Part shown: positions 33,795 to 42,513 of the stretch, one piece after another | How positions within the stretch are numbered: the first letter of the stretch is position 1 | How the letters are laid out: each line of letters starts with the position of its first letter | NCBI RefSeq assembly: GCF_900129155.1 | Contig: NZ_FQVF01000007.1 | Span: 186,001-250,000, forward strand | Reading direction: 5' to 3' | Length of the DNA stretch: 64,000 nucleotides | From: Marinomonas polaris DSM 16579 | GTDB lineage: Bacteria; Pseudomonadota; Gammaproteobacteria; Pseudomonadales; Marinomonadaceae | Notes under the pieces: model-generated | Told to the model about the DNA's origin: nothing | What the model saw: only the letters and a program-made list of their open reading frames with translations | The model's database searches: none | Made by a program: the position numbers and the translations under genes

Positions 33795-35651
33795 TTAGCT
33801 GCGTTTCCCTGCGTAACGGAATTTAATGAACTCCTGTTGGCGAGTAACGATATGAAAAGCATCTCGTAGATGGCGTTTTTCAAAGGACGACAAGTGCTCA
33901 GGGTTAACGTGGTTATTCGGTTCTTCGCCTGCTTCGATCTGGTCTTTCTGATGTTTGATCCGCACCATACCTATCATTTCCAATGCCAGCGCAAGATCTT
34001 TAGCTCGGCCTTCCGGTAATAATCCTGCCGCTTCAATGTCTTCGATGCGCTCAAGAGTGTTGAGTTTGTCACTGCCACAGGCAAGGGCGTGGACACGAAC
34101 GATATCGATAATCGGAGCGATTCCTCGCTCTTTGAGATTGAAAGTGCGTGACTGTTCACCTTCGCCATCTAAAACAAATTGTCGAAAAAATCCCAATGGC
34201 GGTTTACGCTGATTGGCATTTCTCGCCATAAAGGTTAGAAAGCCTGAGTGCTGCAGAGCTTCTTGGCGTATGTGTTGGTTTAGTTGTTTGGCGAGTGTTT
34301 TATCGCCGTAGATACCGCGTAAATCAAAGAAGATAGACAGTCGTAGCAGAGCTTCGGCTTTGGGTTTTTGTATCCACTCACTGAAGTTTTCTTTCCAAAC
34401 TCTTAGCGGCTGACGCCAGCGTGGATTGGATGCCATGATGTCGCCAGTACAAAGTGTGTAGCCGCAGTCATCCAGATGACGGCAAACCCAATCTGTCAGC
34501 GCTTCGAAATATTCGCCGTGAAGTTTTTTATCGTACTTGTCACTCAAGACAAGTGCATTATCTTGATCGGTTTTAATGGTTTGCTCTTCTCTTGCCTGTG
34601 AACCAAGCGCGATAAAACAATATGGCACAGGTGGTGGCCCGAACTTCTCTTCACCAAGTTGCAGCAGTCGTTTCACAAAGGCAGTACCTATGTGGGACAT
34701 GGCGTTACCAATCATTTGTGTATTAGCATCTGCAACCACAAGCTGAGTAAACGTATGTGTCATCTTGCGGCTGATACTTTTCAAGCCTTCGATGCTGGTT
34801 TGCTTATAAATATCGCTTATCAGATAGACGCTGCCGTGGCTTTCTTTTTGAATAATATCTCCGGTGCTCACCACGCCGATAGGGCGACCATTTTTGACAA
34901 TGGGAATATGGTGAACGTTACGCTCCATCATTTTTAAAACGGCTTCAGATGCATAATCACCGCTGTCCATAACAATGGGATCGCGGGTCATTATATCTGC
35001 GATAGAGGTGCTGTAGGCAAGACCTTTGGCAACCGCACGAGTACGTAAATCTCGGTCTGTGACAATGCCAATCAATTCGTCATTTTCAGTAATAAGCAAG
35101 CTTGAAACACGATGCTCCGCCATGATTTGCGCAGAAGTCAGAATGTCTGAGCTGATGTCTGCGCTAATCGGTGGTCGTCTCAACAAGCTGACAACAGGAC
35201 AAGTCATTAACGATACATCTGAGTTTTGTGAATCCATCGCAACGCGCAAACGCACTTCGCGAGCGAGTTCAAAGAAGTCAGAAAAATTGTCGTTTTCTTC
35301 GTAGAGCTTTAGAAACCAGCGCGCCGGAATGCGATACAGCAAGCTGTCTTCGATGGTTCGCATGGATTGTGAAGACTTGCCACCTCGCAATAGAGAAAAG
35401 TAGCCAAATAGCTCGCCTTCATTCATACGTCGAATTAACTTTTCCTCTTTGCTAAGCACTTCAATCGCACCACTGCGAATAAAGAACAAGGTATTGTTCA
35501 GTGCGCTTGGAGCGATAACCCACTCGCCAGCACGAACATACTGAATCTCTATTTCTTTGGTCATATCATTGAGTTGCGGATCGTCGGCAATCTCATTGAA
35601 TGGCGCGTGCTGACAAAGTGCTTCGAGTATTTCGGTTAATTCGACATCCAT
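33795..35651 (-). CDS. cNMP-binding / CBS-pair / nucleotidyltransferase-like signalling protein (DUF294)
   Basis: A 618-residue cytoplasmic protein. Residues about 15-130 are a cyclic-nucleotide-binding domain (GELFGYFSLLRGG). Residues about 160-275 are two CBS motifs (RVSSLLITENDELIGIVTDR and HIPIVKNGRPIGVVSTGDI). A DUF294 nucleotidyltransferase domain follows (FIALGSQAREEQTIKTDQDN, with the G-S and D-x-D pattern), then the DUF294 C-terminal helical domain. It resembles GlnD-like signal proteins. It is upstream of, and co-transcribed with, the exonuclease gene. The nucleotide bound and the protein modified are unknown. Confidence 0.9.
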   Translation of the reverse strand: MDVELTEILEALCQHAPFNEIADDPQLNDMTKEIEIQYVRAGEWVIAPSALNNTLFFIRSGAIEVLSKEEKLIRRMNEGELFGYFSLLRGGKSSQSMRTIEDSLLYRIPARWFLKLYEENDNFSDFFELAREVRLRVAMDSQNSDVSLMTCPVVSLLRRPPISADISSDILTSAQIMAEHRVSSLLITENDELIGIVTDRDLRTRAVAKGLAYSTSIADIMTRDPIVMDSGDYASEAVLKMMERNVHHIPIVKNGRPIGVVSTGDIIQKESHGSVYLISDIYKQTSIEGLKSISRKMTHTFTQLVVADANTQMIGNAMSHIGTAFVKRLLQLGEEKFGPPPVPYCFIALGSQAREEQTIKTDQDNALVLSDKYDKKLHGEYFEALTDWVCRHLDDCGYTLCTGDIMASNPRWRQPLRVWKENFSEWIQKPKAEALLRLSIFFDLRGIYGDKTLAKQLNQHIRQEALQHSGFLTFMARNANQRKPPLGFFRQFVLDGEGEQSRTFNLKERGIAPIIDIVRVHALACGSDKLNTLERIEDIEAAGLLPEGRAKDLALALEMIGMVRIKHQKDQIEAGEEPNNHVNPEHLSSFEKRHLRDAFHIVTRQQEFIKFRYAGKRS

Positions 35652-35708
35652 TGTTCTGTTCCTGTTTATTAAAAAGCAGTTTTTCGAACCGGTTGGTTAA
35701 CCGCCTCT

Positions 35709-36275
35709 TTATTTAAGCAGCGGCGCCGCTATTGTCACGATTCCCATAATGAGGAAAAGCAAACAAGCAAGCTGACGTGTGCGGTCGGCATTGATTCTGT
35801 CCATTATCCAGTTACCTGCAAACACAACAGGTACGTTCGCCAGCATCATACCGATAGTTGAGCCTAGCAAGACCATCCAGACACTGCCATAGTGAGCGCC
35901 TAATAAGACGGTTGCGATTTGAGTTTTGTCACCAATTTCGGCAAGGAAAAACAAAATAAACGTCGCACCAAACGCACCATACTTCAGCATACTATTGTCT
36001 TCACTGTCGTCTTTATCTGGGATCAATAACCATAAACCTACGGCGATAAAGCTTAGACCAACAATCCAACTGATTGCACTTTCTGGAATCCATTGTGCGA
36101 TTTCTACGCCAAGCCATGCTGATAGCGCATGATTGAGCAATGTCGCAGCAAGAATACCAAGCACAATAGAGGATTTAGACGCGAAACGAGTAGCAAGGAA
36201 TAAGGCTAAAAGTTGGGTTTTATCGCCCATTTCAGCAAGAGCAACAGTAGAGATAGAAGTGAGTAGTGCTTCCAT
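35709..36275 (-). CDS. mneA: Mn2+ exporter of the GDT1/TMEM165 (UPF0016) family
   Basis: A 188-residue membrane protein with the two family signatures EMGDKTQLLALFLA and EIGDKTQIATVLL, each in one of two inverted three-helix repeats. Vibrio cholerae MneA of this family exports manganese. The start at 36275 has AGGA eight bases upstream; a longer frame to 36335 runs back through the leader RNA and is rejected. The manganese assignment is strengthened by a yybP-ykoY riboswitch directly upstream. The gene is monocistronic. Confidence 0.92.
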   Translation of the reverse strand: MEALLTSISTVALAEMGDKTQLLALFLATRFASKSSIVLGILAATLLNHALSAWLGVEIAQWIPESAISWIVGLSFIAVGLWLLIPDKDDSEDNSMLKYGAFGATFILFFLAEIGDKTQIATVLLGAHYGSVWMVLLGSTIGMMLANVPVVFAGNWIMDRINADRTRQLACLLFLIMGIVTIAAPLLK

Positions 36276-36475
36276 TTGACAGGTCCTAGGTGGGCAATAA
36301 ACGAAAGACAACAAACCTGAGCCCACCTGAGCCAAGTCATTGTCTTAAGTCTCATCAACCCTGTCGATACTGTATCGGATCAGGACTTCTTTGCCACGAG
36401 CTTGAGGCTCAATTATGTTGACAAAGAATCTTTGCGGTACATATGTGTAGTGCAAAGAAGATTACTCCCCTAAGA
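36276..36475 (-). promoter_or_regulatory. yybP-ykoY Mn2+ riboswitch with translational expression platform
   Basis: Read on the minus strand from 36475: TCTTAGG (P1 5' strand), GGAGTA (conserved L1), a P2 hairpin closed by AATC/GATT, then TTCTTTGTCAACATAA with inner GAGC/GCTC and closing CAAAGAA (P3), and GATGAGACTTAAGA, whose CTTAAGA re-pairs with the P1 start and whose GAGA is the other conserved loop. The aptamer is 36343-36475. Beyond it, AAGACAA can pair with TTGTCTT, and AGGTGGGC (36321-36328) with GCCCACCT (36288-36295) next to the AGGA ribosome-binding site. The first alternative stem shares bases with P1, so the two cannot form together. The layout suits Mn2+-induced translation. Confidence 0.85.
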
Positions 36476-36508
36476 GGACGCCGATAATAGAGTATTTACA
36501 AAAAGAAA

Positions 36509-36544
36509 ACAACGCGAACGTCCAGTTACGGCCATTCGCGTTGT
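36509..36544. terminator. Terminator of the BCCT transporter gene
   Basis: ACAACGCGAA and TTCGCGTTGT form a perfect 10-bp stem with A- and T-rich flanks on both sides. It lies 40 bp past the BCCT stop codon. Confidence 0.85.
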
Positions 36545-36583
36545 TTTTTAGTAGCAATGAATCTCTATAAAGTCGCTATAACG

Positions 36584-38173
36584 CTATGCTTTTTTATAAA
36601 GATGCATATCGCTATGCAAACCTTTCCACAAGCTCACACACATGATCAACATGAGCAATGTGAATGGTAAGCCAATAGTGATTGCAGCCGCTTGAATTGC
36701 ACCAAGTGCTTCAGAACCACCACCAACAAGTAAAGCAATCGCGATGATACCTTCTAGAACCGCCCAGAAAACACGTTGAATCATTGGTGCATCAGTTTTA
36801 CCGCCAGCGGTAATACCATCGATAACCAAAGAGCCTGAGTCAGAAGACGTTACAAAGAATACCAATACAAGAATGATACCAATGAAGGAAATCAAAGACG
36901 TCAACGGTAAGCTCGCAAACATTTGGAACATAGCCAATGAAGAATCAGTAATACCGTTTGCCAATGCACCAACGCCATTCGCAGACTGATCTAAAGCTGA
37001 TCCGCCAAAGATAGACATCCATACAAGAGAAACAACCGTTGGTACTAATAGAACTGCTACTAGGAATTCACGAACAGTACGACCACGAGAAACGCGAGCG
37101 ATAAACATACCTACAAATGGTGACCAAGAAATCCACCAAGCCCAGTAGAACACAGTCCAACCGTGGTAGAAGGTAGTATCGTCACGACCAATCCAGTTAC
37201 TTAATGGAATGATGTTTTCAACGTAGTTCAACAAGTAAGAACCCATTGCAGCAAAGATAGCGCCAGTGTTACCAACGACTACGATGAAGATTGCCAATAC
37301 AGCCGCGATGATCATGTTGACGTTAGACAGCAGTTTCACACCACCTTCTAGGCCACGTGCTACCGATATGATGGCAACGGCTGTTACACCACAGATCACA
37401 AAGATTTGTGTGGTTAGCGTATTTGGAATATCAAACAGGAAGTTAAGACCACTTGTTGCTTGCAGTGCGCCAAAGCCAAGCGATGTTGCCAAACCAAAGA
37501 TAGTCGCAATAACTGAAATAACGTCAATTACGTGACCAATTCCGCCCCAGACTTTCTCACCAAATAATGGGTAAAAAGCAGAACGAATAGTAAGAGGCAA
37601 GCCTTTGTTATATGCAAAGAATGCCAAAGATAGACCAACAACCGCGTAAATCGCCCAAGGATGAAGTCCCCAATGGAACATGGTTGCGCCCATCGCTAGA
37701 TCGCGAGCTTCAGGCGTGTTTTTGACTACATCAAATGGCGTGCCATACCAACCTGTGTAATAACCAACAGGTTCAGCAACACTCCAGAACATTAAACCAA
37801 TACCCATGCCCGCTGCGAAGAGCATTGAAAACCAAGTAATAGTGGAGTGTTCTGCTCTTGCTTCGGTACCACCAAGGCGGATTCTGCCTAGAGGAAGGAG
37901 AATCAGTAGCAAACAAAAGAGTACGAAAATATTACCAGCAACCATAAAGAACCAATCAAAATTATTGATCGACCAGTTCTTTGCACCTGATAAAATGGAA
38001 CTCGCATCAGCAGGGAATAAGATACTGCCAATGATGAATGCAAAAATAATAAGCGCGCTTGTACTAAACACTGGGTTTAATACGTCAAGGCCAAGAAACT
38101 GAATGTTATCTTGTCCTACTTTGTATGACGTGTTGTATTCTGCCCGACCACTGTCAGGTACTTTATTACTCAT
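36584..38173 (-). CDS. BCCT-family betaine/choline/carnitine transporter
   Basis: A secondary transporter of about 12 membrane segments for trimethylammonium compounds such as glycine betaine. Family motifs are GMGIGLMFWSVAEP and the substrate-box region FYWAWWISWSPFVGMFIARV followed by SRGRTVREF. The start at 38173 has CAGGAG seven bases upstream; an ATG at 38179 is too close to that site. The short hydrophilic N- and C-termini suggest a carrier without the long osmosensing tail of BetP. It stands alone between the manganese exporter and hemW. The precise substrate cannot be told. Confidence 0.92.
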   Translation of the reverse strand: MSNKVPDSGRAEYNTSYKVGQDNIQFLGLDVLNPVFSTSALIIFAFIIGSILFPADASSILSGAKNWSINNFDWFFMVAGNIFVLFCLLLILLPLGRIRLGGTEARAEHSTITWFSMLFAAGMGIGLMFWSVAEPVGYYTGWYGTPFDVVKNTPEARDLAMGATMFHWGLHPWAIYAVVGLSLAFFAYNKGLPLTIRSAFYPLFGEKVWGGIGHVIDVISVIATIFGLATSLGFGALQATSGLNFLFDIPNTLTTQIFVICGVTAVAIISVARGLEGGVKLLSNVNMIIAAVLAIFIVVVGNTGAIFAAMGSYLLNYVENIIPLSNWIGRDDTTFYHGWTVFYWAWWISWSPFVGMFIARVSRGRTVREFLVAVLLVPTVVSLVWMSIFGGSALDQSANGVGALANGITDSSLAMFQMFASLPLTSLISFIGIILVLVFFVTSSDSGSLVIDGITAGGKTDAPMIQRVFWAVLEGIIAIALLVGGGSEALGAIQAAAITIGLPFTLLMLIMCVSLWKGLHSDMHLYKKA

Positions 38174-38650
38174 AAACATTCTCCTGAATTAGTGAAAACT
38201 TCCCCAAGACCTTTGTTGGATAACTGAACTTATAAAGGTCTGTGCAAATCTTTTTAAACGAAAATCAACATGAGCTTTTTTTTACACAATTCCGCTACTT
38301 CACCCTAAAAGAATTCTCATTATTAGATTGTTCTTAATACGACGTATTTTGTTCTGTTTTCACAATTTATGCTTAATCTCGTGTTGGCAGTTATGCTGAC
38401 GAGATAAAAGTCTTCTAGCATCTCAGTAACAAAGAGAGCGAGAGGATAGAGCGCCGTAAATTGTTGAAATAGAACGAAACGATGGGCTATTTCTTTCGTT
38501 TAAAAAGATAGTTTTTGTTAAAAAAGCCACTAGTTTGTATGTTGCTAATAGAACAAAAAAGGCCATCAAAGATGGCCTTTTTTGTTCTTAACCTAATAAG
38601 AGTTACATCTAAATGCTTAGATGTCAAATTATAGTAAATAAAATGGCGTG
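38174..38650. other. Intergenic region between the BCCT gene and hemW
   Basis: About 470 bp without a gene. It holds the promoter region of the BCCT gene, for which no clear boxes are seen. At 38551-38587 a perfect 17-bp-arm hairpin (centre GGCCATC AAA GATGGCC) with A and T runs is a bidirectional terminator. At 38605-38624 is a smaller hairpin (ACATCTAA/TTAGATGT). Nothing else stands out. Confidence 0.6.
38551..38587. terminator. Terminator downstream of hemW
   Basis: Perfect 17-bp arms around an AAA loop, with an A-run before and a T-run within the arms. On the minus strand it ends the metX-metW-rdgB-hemW direction of transcription. Confidence 0.9.
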
Positions 38651-39820
38651 CTACGGGAGGAATAATTCAAGCAATTCGTTGAGGAATAATTTTCCTTTTT
38701 CGGTGGTTTTGACGCGCTGATTCTTCCATTCATCGGTATCTAATAGACCCTGTTTTAGTGCTATTTCACAGGCTTTGACCAGAGAACTTGGCACGCTTTG
38801 ATAAGTGAAGCGCTCGTAATCCTTTAAATCAAAGGTTTCGAACAAGCGTAGACGGTTCATCATGAATTCAAGCGGTAGGTCTTCTTGCTCGATGGCCTCT
38901 TTGATGACCAAGGCTTCAGGTAGGTTGTTTAAGTAATGATTTGGATGGCGAGTCTTTCGTGTACGAAATATTTGACCATTAACCAATGTGATCTTGCCAT
39001 GAGCGCCAGCGCCAATTCCTATGTAATCGCCGAAACGCCAATAATTAAGGTTGTGTGCCGCGCGACGGTTCTCTTTTGAATTAGCCGAAACTTCGTACTG
39101 AGCATAACCATGTTTGGTCAACAGCTCTTGTCCTGCGTCTTGAATTCCCCACAAGGTGTTGTCTTCGGGTAGCGTTGGTGGACGACGATAAAACTCAGTA
39201 TTTGGCTCGATAGTCAGTTGATACCAAGACAAGTGCTCAGGGTTCAGTTCGATGGCAAGAGACAAGTCTTCTAGCGCCATTTCTAGGCTCTGATCTGGTA
39301 AGCCATGCATTAAATCGAGGTTGATATTGTCAAAGCCAGCGGCTCTAGACTTATCCACAGCGTGTATCGCTTCCTCACGGTTGTGGATTCTTCCTAGGGT
39401 TTTCAACAGGTTTGGCTGGAAACTTTGGATACCGATGGACAAACGATTAATGCCAGCCTGACGAAAGTGGCGAAACTTTTCTTGTTCAAACGTTCCTGGA
39501 TTGGCTTCCATGGTGATTTCGGCATTGTCTGCCCACGTTAGCTTTTCGCGCAGGGCATCCATTAAACGATAATAGAAGTTTTCGCTCATCAAGCTTGGCG
39601 TACCACCGCCAATAAAAGCGGTTTGGATTTCTCGTCCAGCGACATAAGGTAAATCGGCGTCTAGATCAGCCAGAAGCTGTGCCAAATAGGCGTCTTCTGG
39701 CAGTTTGCCATTGGCTTCAAAACGGTCTGCTTGATGAGAATTGAAGTCGCAATAAGGACACTTACGCACGCACCAAGGTAAATGAATATACAAACTTAGC
39801 GGTGGTAACTGAGTGCTCAA
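38651..39820 (-). CDS. hemW: Radical SAM heme chaperone HemW
   Basis: A 389-residue radical SAM protein that binds heme and is thought to deliver it to target enzymes. The N-terminus has LYIHLPWCVRKCPYCDFNSH, with the CxxxCxxC cluster-binding motif and the leading histidine typical of HemW. GGGTPSLM is the glycine-rich SAM motif. It lacks the extra cysteine of the true coproporphyrinogen oxidase HemN, and the C-terminal HemN-like domain is present. It overlaps rdgB by 4 bp, its standard neighbour. Confidence 0.95.
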   Translation of the reverse strand: MSTQLPPLSLYIHLPWCVRKCPYCDFNSHQADRFEANGKLPEDAYLAQLLADLDADLPYVAGREIQTAFIGGGTPSLMSENFYYRLMDALREKLTWADNAEITMEANPGTFEQEKFRHFRQAGINRLSIGIQSFQPNLLKTLGRIHNREEAIHAVDKSRAAGFDNINLDLMHGLPDQSLEMALEDLSLAIELNPEHLSWYQLTIEPNTEFYRRPPTLPEDNTLWGIQDAGQELLTKHGYAQYEVSANSKENRRAAHNLNYWRFGDYIGIGAGAHGKITLVNGQIFRTRKTRHPNHYLNNLPEALVIKEAIEQEDLPLEFMMNRLRLFETFDLKDYERFTYQSVPSSLVKACEIALKQGLLDTDEWKNQRVKTTEKGKLFLNELLELFLP

Positions 39821-40440
39821 AATGGCTTACCTAGTTGTGAAAAAGAGGATTGTTGAAAGGATGCGAATAGCTGTTTCAAAGCTTTGGCGCGATGGCTAAT
39901 TTGGTTCTTCACTTCTTTTGGTAGGCTAGCCGCACTGCAAGCGCATTCCGGTACATAAAATACGGGATCATAACCAAAGCCTTCTTGGCCTTCCGTAGAT
40001 GTCAAAATACGACCTTCCCATACGCCATGAAACACTTGTGGTGTTGGATCGTCCTTGTGGCGCATATAAGCCAATACACAATGGAAGCGAGCGGTACGTT
40101 CTAGTTCAGGTACGCCGTCTAGTTTTTCCAGCAGCAGTTTGTTGTTCGCTTCATTGTTGCCGTGATCGCCGGCAAAGCGAGCAGAGTAAATACCCGGCGC
40201 ACCGTCGAGATAATCCACTTCAATACCAGAATCATCGGCCAATGCAGGCAAGCCGGTATGAGCACAAGCATTGCGCGCTTTTAGAATGGCGTTTTCAATA
40301 AAGCTCAAGCCCGTTTCTTCGGCTTCTTCGACGTTAAACTCGCTTTGCGGTTTAACATCAATGCCCATGTCACTCAGTAAGGCATTGAATTCTTTGATTT
40401 TTCCAGCATTGTTACTGGCTAATACGATGGTTTTGGTCAT
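39817..40440 (-). CDS. rdgB: XTP/dITP diphosphatase (non-canonical purine NTP pyrophosphatase)
   Basis: Removes ITP, dITP and XTP from the nucleotide pool. The 207 residues include the N-terminal LASNNAGKIKEFNALL, the catalytic ALADDSGIEVDYLDGAPGIY and FGYDPVFYVPE, and the C-terminal KNQISHRAKALKQL. The length is normal. It lies between metW and hemW as in many gammaproteobacteria, with a terminator-like hairpin separating it from metW, so it may have its own promoter there. Confidence 0.97.
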   Translation of the reverse strand: MTKTIVLASNNAGKIKEFNALLSDMGIDVKPQSEFNVEEAEETGLSFIENAILKARNACAHTGLPALADDSGIEVDYLDGAPGIYSARFAGDHGNNEANNKLLLEKLDGVPELERTARFHCVLAYMRHKDDPTPQVFHGVWEGRILTSTEGQEGFGYDPVFYVPECACSAASLPKEVKNQISHRAKALKQLFASFQQSSFSQLGKPF

Positions 40441-40469
40441 CGGTTGTCCTCTTTTAAACTTTTAAAACA

Positions 40470-40491
40470 AAGGCGGCTGATTCGCCGCCTT
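40470..40491 (-). terminator. Terminator after metW
   Basis: AAGGCGGC and GCCGCCTT form a perfect 8-bp G/C-rich stem around a 6-nt loop; on the minus strand it is followed by TTTGTTTT... It ends metXW transcripts before rdgB. Confidence 0.75.
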
Positions 40492-40524
40492 GTTGATGGT
40501 TCTATTTATGCTACTGACCGTGGT

Positions 40525-41115
40525 TTAACGGCTGATGTGGAAAATCGCCGTTTCACTGAATAAGTTCGGCATAGAGCGAATCCACCAATGGTCTTTTAGT
40601 TGGCCGTCTACGGCAGCCCAACGTAGGATTTTAATGTCTTTTTCACGACATAAACGCTCAAAATCTTGAAAGGTGAAAAAGTGAATGTTCGGTGTGTCGT
40701 ACCAATTGTATGGTAAGAAATCGGATACCGGCATTCTGCCTTTTAACGCCAAATGCAAACGGCTTCGCCAATGTCCGAAGTTCGGGAAAGTGATAATGCA
40801 TTCTTTGCCGATGCGCAGCATTTCATCGATCAACAAATCTGGGCGACGAAATTGTTGCAAAGCATGGGTCATCAAGACTAAGTCAAAACTTTGGTCATCG
40901 AAGTTTTGCAAACCTTCGTCGATGTTTTGCTCTAAAACTGGAATGCCTTTTTCGATACAGGTATTTAAATCGTCAGGGCCGATTTCCAAACCATAGCCTT
41001 TCACCTGTTTGTTTTGAATGAGATGGTGAAGCAACTCACCGGGACCACAGGCCAAATCGAGCACTCGAATATTGGGCTGAACCCATTCATCGATCATTTC
41101 TAAATCAGAGCGCAT
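40525..41115 (-). CDS. metW: Methionine biosynthesis protein MetW
   Basis: A 196-residue methyltransferase-fold protein (VLDLACGPGELLHHL for the SAM-binding loop; FPNFGHWRSRLHLALKGRMP is a MetW signature). It works with MetX in homoserine acylation, probably as an activating or regulatory partner, although its reaction is unclear. Its ATG shares a base with the metX stop codon (TAATG), showing translational coupling. A standard metX-metW pair. Confidence 0.96.
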   Translation of the reverse strand: MRSDLEMIDEWVQPNIRVLDLACGPGELLHHLIQNKQVKGYGLEIGPDDLNTCIEKGIPVLEQNIDEGLQNFDDQSFDLVLMTHALQQFRRPDLLIDEMLRIGKECIITFPNFGHWRSRLHLALKGRMPVSDFLPYNWYDTPNIHFFTFQDFERLCREKDIKILRWAAVDGQLKDHWWIRSMPNLFSETAIFHISR

Positions 41116-42272
41116 TATTTGACCTCCGTTGTAAGGCTATTGGCAACCCGGGTTAAAAAGGTGTTTAACACAGCCATGTAGCGAGGGATTGGGAACAAAA
41201 AGGCGTCATGGCCTTCTGCGGCTTCGATCTTGGCATAAGAAACCTGCTTGCCAGCTTTGACGAGCGCGTTGACGATTTCTTCGCTGCGCTCTGGAGAGAA
41301 ACGCCAGTCGGTAGTAAAGGAAACCAATAAAAACTCGCATTGTGCGCGGCTTAGAACGGCAGAAAGATCACCATTGGTTTGTGACGCGGGATCAAAATAA
41401 TCCAGCGCCTTTGTCATCAGCATGTAGGTGTTGGCGTCAAAACGTTTGGTGAAGGCTTCGCCTTGATAACGTAAATAACTTTCTACTTCGAACTCAATGC
41501 CGTAATTGTATTGGTAGCTATCATGGCGCATCTGGCGACCAAATTTAGCACCCATTGCATCGTCTGAAAGATAGGTAATGTGACCCAGCATGCGCGCCAA
41601 ACCAAGGCCGTTAGTTGGCACAGAGTTGTTGTCTATGTAGTTGCCATCAAAAAAGTCTGGATCACGACGAATAGACTGACGTGCGACTTCGTTGAAGGCG
41701 ATGTTCTGGGTGGATAGTTTTGGAGCTGACGCGACAATCACCGCAGATTTCAAGCGAGTAGGGAAGCGAATGCTCCATTCAAGTACTTGCATGCCGCCAA
41801 GGCTGCCACCGACGATGGCTGCAAAGGTTTGGATACCCAATAAATCGGCTAAACGCGCTTGGCTTTCGACCCAATCTTCTACTGTGACAATTGGGAAACT
41901 AGCTTCCCAGCGCTGTCCTGTTTCTGGATTAATACTGGTCGGTCCTGTTGAACCACAGCAACCGCCTAAGTTATTGAGTGCAATAACAAAAAACTTATCT
42001 GTATCGATGGCTTTGCCAGGTCCTATTGCCGTATCCCACCAGCCCGTTTTGGTATCCGACATGGCATGATAACCTGCAGCGTGGTGATCTCCGCTCAGCG
42101 CGTGGCAAATTAAAATAGCGTTGGAAGCGCTTTGATTCAGGGTTCCATAAGTCTCGTAAATAAGTTGGTACGATGACAAGGTCTGTCCGCAGGAAAGCGC
42201 CAACGGGGTGTCGAATTGCGCAATCTGTGGCGTAACAATACCAACAGAGTCGGCTGGAATGACGTCCGGCAT
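41115..42272 (-). CDS. metX: Homoserine O-acyltransferase MetX
   Basis: Acylates homoserine in the first committed step of methionine synthesis. It is an alpha/beta hydrolase of 385 residues, with the nucleophile serine in [17 protein letters not shown] and the catalytic histidine in [10 protein letters not shown]. MetX proteins of gammaproteobacteria paired with MetW often use succinyl-CoA rather than acetyl-CoA; the sequence alone does not settle which. It is first in the metXW unit, divergent from nothing, with about 240 bp upstream that contain a 46-bp palindrome. Confidence 0.96.
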   Translation of the reverse strand: MPDVIPADSVGIVTPQIAQFDTPLALSCGQTLSSYQLIYETYGTLNQSASNAILICHALSGDHHAAGYHAMSDTKTGWWDTAIGPGKAIDTDKFFVIALNNLGGCCGSTGPTSINPETGQRWEASFPIVTVEDWVESQARLADLLGIQTFAAIVGGSLGGMQVLEWSIRFPTRLKSAVIVASAPKLSTQNIAFNEVARQSIRRDPDFFDGNYIDNNSVPTNGLGLARMLGHITYLSDDAMGAKFGRQMRHDSYQYNYGIEFEVESYLRYQGEAFTKRFDANTYMLMTKALDYFDPASQTNGDLSAVLSRAQCEFLLVSFTTDWRFSPERSEEIVNALVKAGKQVSYAKIEAAEGHDAFLFPIPRYMAVLNTFLTRVANSLTTEVK

Positions 42273-42438
42273 AGGTTTGTTTTTATCCTAAAGTAAAGTC
42301 CTAAAGAAAGTGCTCGAATTCCCGTGAAGAAATGTGGGAAAGTTCATCGATGAAAGATGTTACACAGTCTAGCGTTTGTGCCCAGTGTCATCAAGAGGCG
42401 GATGCCGCCATCGATCTGTGTATGGAGTTAGAAGTTGA

Positions 42439-42484
42439 AAGTAAGACGCTTCTGCCATCAGCTGATGGCAGAAGCGTCTTACTT
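42439..42484. repeat. 46-bp perfect palindrome between metX and a chemoreceptor gene
   Basis: Each arm is 23 bp (42439-42461 and 42462-42484) with no central loop; the centre reads CATCAGCTGATG. It lies 30 bp past the stop of the chemoreceptor gene and about 165 bp upstream of metX. As RNA it would make a long hairpin, a possible terminator, but neither flank has a strong T-run. Confidence 0.85.
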
Positions 42485-42513
42485 ATTAGTGACACCCGAA
42501 GAGCGGTAAGTTG

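Noticed and set aside
36276-36335. N-terminal extension of the Mn exporter reaching 36335
   Set aside because: It runs through the riboswitch platform; the ATG at 36275 has a proper ribosome-binding site and the family start.
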